A DNA stretch of 35,059 nucleotides from assembly GCA_027459625.1 (NCBI GenBank), contig DAIDHP010000042.1, forward strand, positions 1 to 35,059, in the 5' to 3' direction. A program made the translations under genes and the position numbers. This document shows, one piece after another, positions 34,929-35,059 of the stretch. The notes under the pieces are model-generated. The model was not told where the DNA came from. It ran no database searches and saw nothing but the letters and a program-made list of their open reading frames with translations. Numbering within the stretch: position 1 is the stretch's first letter; each line of letters starts with the position of its first letter. Source of the stretch: Chthonomonadales bacterium (GTDB taxonomy: Bacteria; Armatimonadota; Chthonomonadetes; Chthonomonadales; CAJBBX01).

Positions 34929-35059
34929 ATGGATGCCGAGAAGATGGAACTGGGGGAGAGCGAAATAGATGCAATCATAGACGTTTCCGAAGGGGACGGC
35001 AGGAAGGTGATGAACCTTCTGCAGGCAGCATCCATGCTGGGCAAAGTCACCGCCTCCAG
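34929..35059 (+). pseudogene. Fragment resembling an RFC small subunit (AAA+ clamp loader), cut by window end
   Basis: Translation from ATG 34929 gives MDAEKMELGESEIDAIIDVS, followed by EGDGRKVMNLLQAASMLGKV, still open at the edge. SEGD-x-RK-x-x-NLLQAA matches the lid helix region of archaeal and eukaryotic RFC small subunits, better than bacterial DnaX. Just upstream in frame FQNP (from 34917) fits the 'F-x-P-M' lead-in, but TAA at 34899-34901 ends the frame. The stretch between DAEKM and ELGES is shorter than in the family. No AAA+ ATPase core precedes it, so within the window it is a remnant. It may continue on the right. Confidence is limited by the 43 residues available. Confidence 0.4.

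Noticed and set aside
25216-35059. CRISPR array or defence island
   Set aside because: No regularly spaced direct repeats and no cas or restriction genes; the repeats seen are Rhs cores and isolated hairpins.

Overview
The window looks like a bacterial chromosome segment of mid GC content from an LPS-making, Gram-negative-type organism. Points behind this are KdsA (KDO synthesis), secreted LolA-like and GH172/DUF2961 proteins, an H-X9-DG prepilin-like protein and Rhs cores of the 'YYVRDG.NVL.ETD' type. From memory this mix is most like Armatimonadota, or a related Planctomycetes/Hydrogenedentes-like lineage. That placement is an inference, not a search result.

Bases 1-76 are the 3' end (domains V and VI) of a group II intron whose body lies left of the window. 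kdsA (113-952, minus) follows. From about 1238 a clear sigma70 promoter and a T-box riboswitch with its terminator lead into a branched-chain amino acid block on the plus strand: lolA-like, ilvB, ilvH, a small membrane protein, ilvC, leuA, leuC, leuD. After a 328-base gap come a GNAT acetyltransferase, leuB, a GT4 glycosyltransferase, a PII protein (glnB) and cimA, ending at a terminator near 15158. Together these encode acetolactate synthase, ketol-acid reductoisomerase, the whole leucine branch and the pyruvate/citramalate route to 2-oxobutyrate. ilvD and ilvE are not in the window. IlvC has lost the usual NADPH 2'-phosphate-binding residues, so NADH use is a reasonable prediction.

Bases 15346-23445 carry a second plus-strand block: a secreted GH172/DUF2961 protein, a D-2-hydroxyacid dehydrogenase and three tandem DHA2/EmrB-type 14-TM exporters. 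The middle exporter has a one-base frameshift in a G run. The second and third are each preceded by the same 24-base AT-rich sequence around an 8-base palindrome whose centre differs by a symmetric double change, which suggests an operator.

Bases 23446-25479 hold a long hairpin, a 5'-truncated GC-rich nifS/iscS remnant and non-coding sequence.

From 25480 to 34569 everything is on the minus strand and looks like a store of Rhs/polymorphic-toxin tips. Two nearly identical Rhs core ends carry unrelated Cys-rich tips. A third gene joins an HELGH metallopeptidase-like domain to an Rhs core end and a 19-Cys tail. Candidate immunity genes follow two of the tips: a polytopic membrane protein and a secreted protein. 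In-frame stops and lost 5' ends show that several pieces are decaying. The last bases contain a fragment resembling an archaeal-type RFC small subunit, running off the right edge.

All functional names come from reading motifs and remembered family features. No database search was run.
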